In this document: positions 63,556-64,000 of the stretch, piece by piece
Numbering within the stretch: position 1 is the stretch's first letter
Layout: each line of letters starts with the position of its first letter
NCBI GenBank assembly: GCA_016165875.1
Contig: JABBOT010000001.1
Span: 34,403,011-34,467,010, forward strand
Direction of reading: 5' to 3'
Length of the DNA stretch: 64,000 bases
Source of the DNA: Acanthopleura granulata
Lineage: Eukaryota; Mollusca; Polyplacophora; Chitonida; Chitonidae
Notes under the pieces: model-generated
What the model was told of the DNA's origin: nothing
The model's input: only the letters and a program-made list of their open reading frames with translations
Database searches by the model: none
Position numbers and translations under genes: made by a program

Positions 63556-64000
63556 ACCTTACCACTGGTAAGTTACAAGGGACAATCCGATTAGTTTGAT
63601 CCGAAATGAAATCTGATAAATTGTGATCTTATACTGGCAAAGTACATAAACTGTTTGATACTCTGAGTGTATAGCACGGAACAGCCACTTGACGGTTGGT
63701 AGTATCTAGGTAGGTAAAAGAAGTGTCTAATGAAGTACACCTTCCGCTCAGTTCGCTGGTGTCAAAGAGACCCACTGATTGCATTCTAAAAACATTTAGT
63801 ATTCTTTTGTCCGATCCTGCATATCAAGTGACTAGAGGCATACGTTTAAATGAAAATCGCCGCGAGATGTTTAACTAAACTCTTCGCTTGTTTACTTTGT
63901 GTAATGGAAGTTATTATTTAAAGTCACATATATCTTAAAACTTATGCCCGGAGGTCATGTTGGTGCGGTGGATAATACCTTCAGATATATCATTCATGCT
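63556..64000. other. Unassigned sequence to window end
   Basis: No feature recognised. Confidence 0.4.

Overview
The window is about 60% A+T and reads as eukaryotic nuclear DNA, most likely from a mollusc or close lophotrochozoan. The main reason is at least fourteen copies, on both strands, of a tRNA-derived SINE. Its body (GGTGTTTTACGCCGTACTC ... CAGCATTATGGTGGGAGG ... AGGTTGCTGGCAGACC) is a sequence I associate with mollusc genomes. That assignment rests on recall and was not searched. No prokaryotic features (operons, ribosome binding sites, CRISPR, IS elements) are visible.

No intact protein-coding gene was found. The longest open frames (136-160 codons) are about what chance gives in 64 kb of this composition, so almost all of them are left out. 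The best cellular coding candidate is a stop-free minus-strand stretch at the left edge (1-182), possibly the end of an exon that continues outside the window. A weaker candidate is a terminal-exon-like stretch at 24240-24405.

Layout: 0-5 kb has a possible edge exon, a tRNA-like fossil (2898-2959), a two-layer inverted-repeat element (3178-3511) and a decayed LINE reverse-transcriptase fragment whose catalytic YADD tyrosine codon is now a stop (about 3805-4368). 5-15 kb is mostly unique, with one SINE at 11784 and a decayed one at 14945. 15.36-16.44 kb holds the 3' end of a LINE with recognisable C-terminal ORF2 motifs and a TTGAA-type tail. 16.5-22.8 kb is unique.

Three copies of a roughly 1 kb repeat (22793-23769, 38238-39397, 49272-50250) have TGT...ACA ends and look like solo LTRs. 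The middle copy carries a nested SINE with a clean 10-bp target-site duplication. 23.9-26.6 kb, 33.4-41 kb and 51-54 kb are rich in SINEs. Other structures are a MITE-like element with about 45-55 bp inverted termini (28968-29263), a compound AT/AG/AT microsatellite (33628-33749), a zero-spacer palindrome of about 300 bp (34262-34570), a T31 tract (43609) and a 22-bp minisatellite (45376-45545).

The most unusual part is at the right (60856-61902). It holds a decayed open frame resembling an integrase C-terminal (KRBA2-like) domain, followed by a broken OTU cysteine-protease domain, next to an 11-bp perfect hairpin. This looks like the relic of a mobile element or domesticated gene that joined a DDE integrase to an OTU deubiquitinase-like domain. 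Near it are two copies, in opposite orientation, of a short interleaved-palindrome repeat (58578-58690 and 63485-63555).

Overall the window is intergenic or intronic DNA shaped by retrotransposon insertion, truncation, nesting and decay. There is no set of genes working together here.
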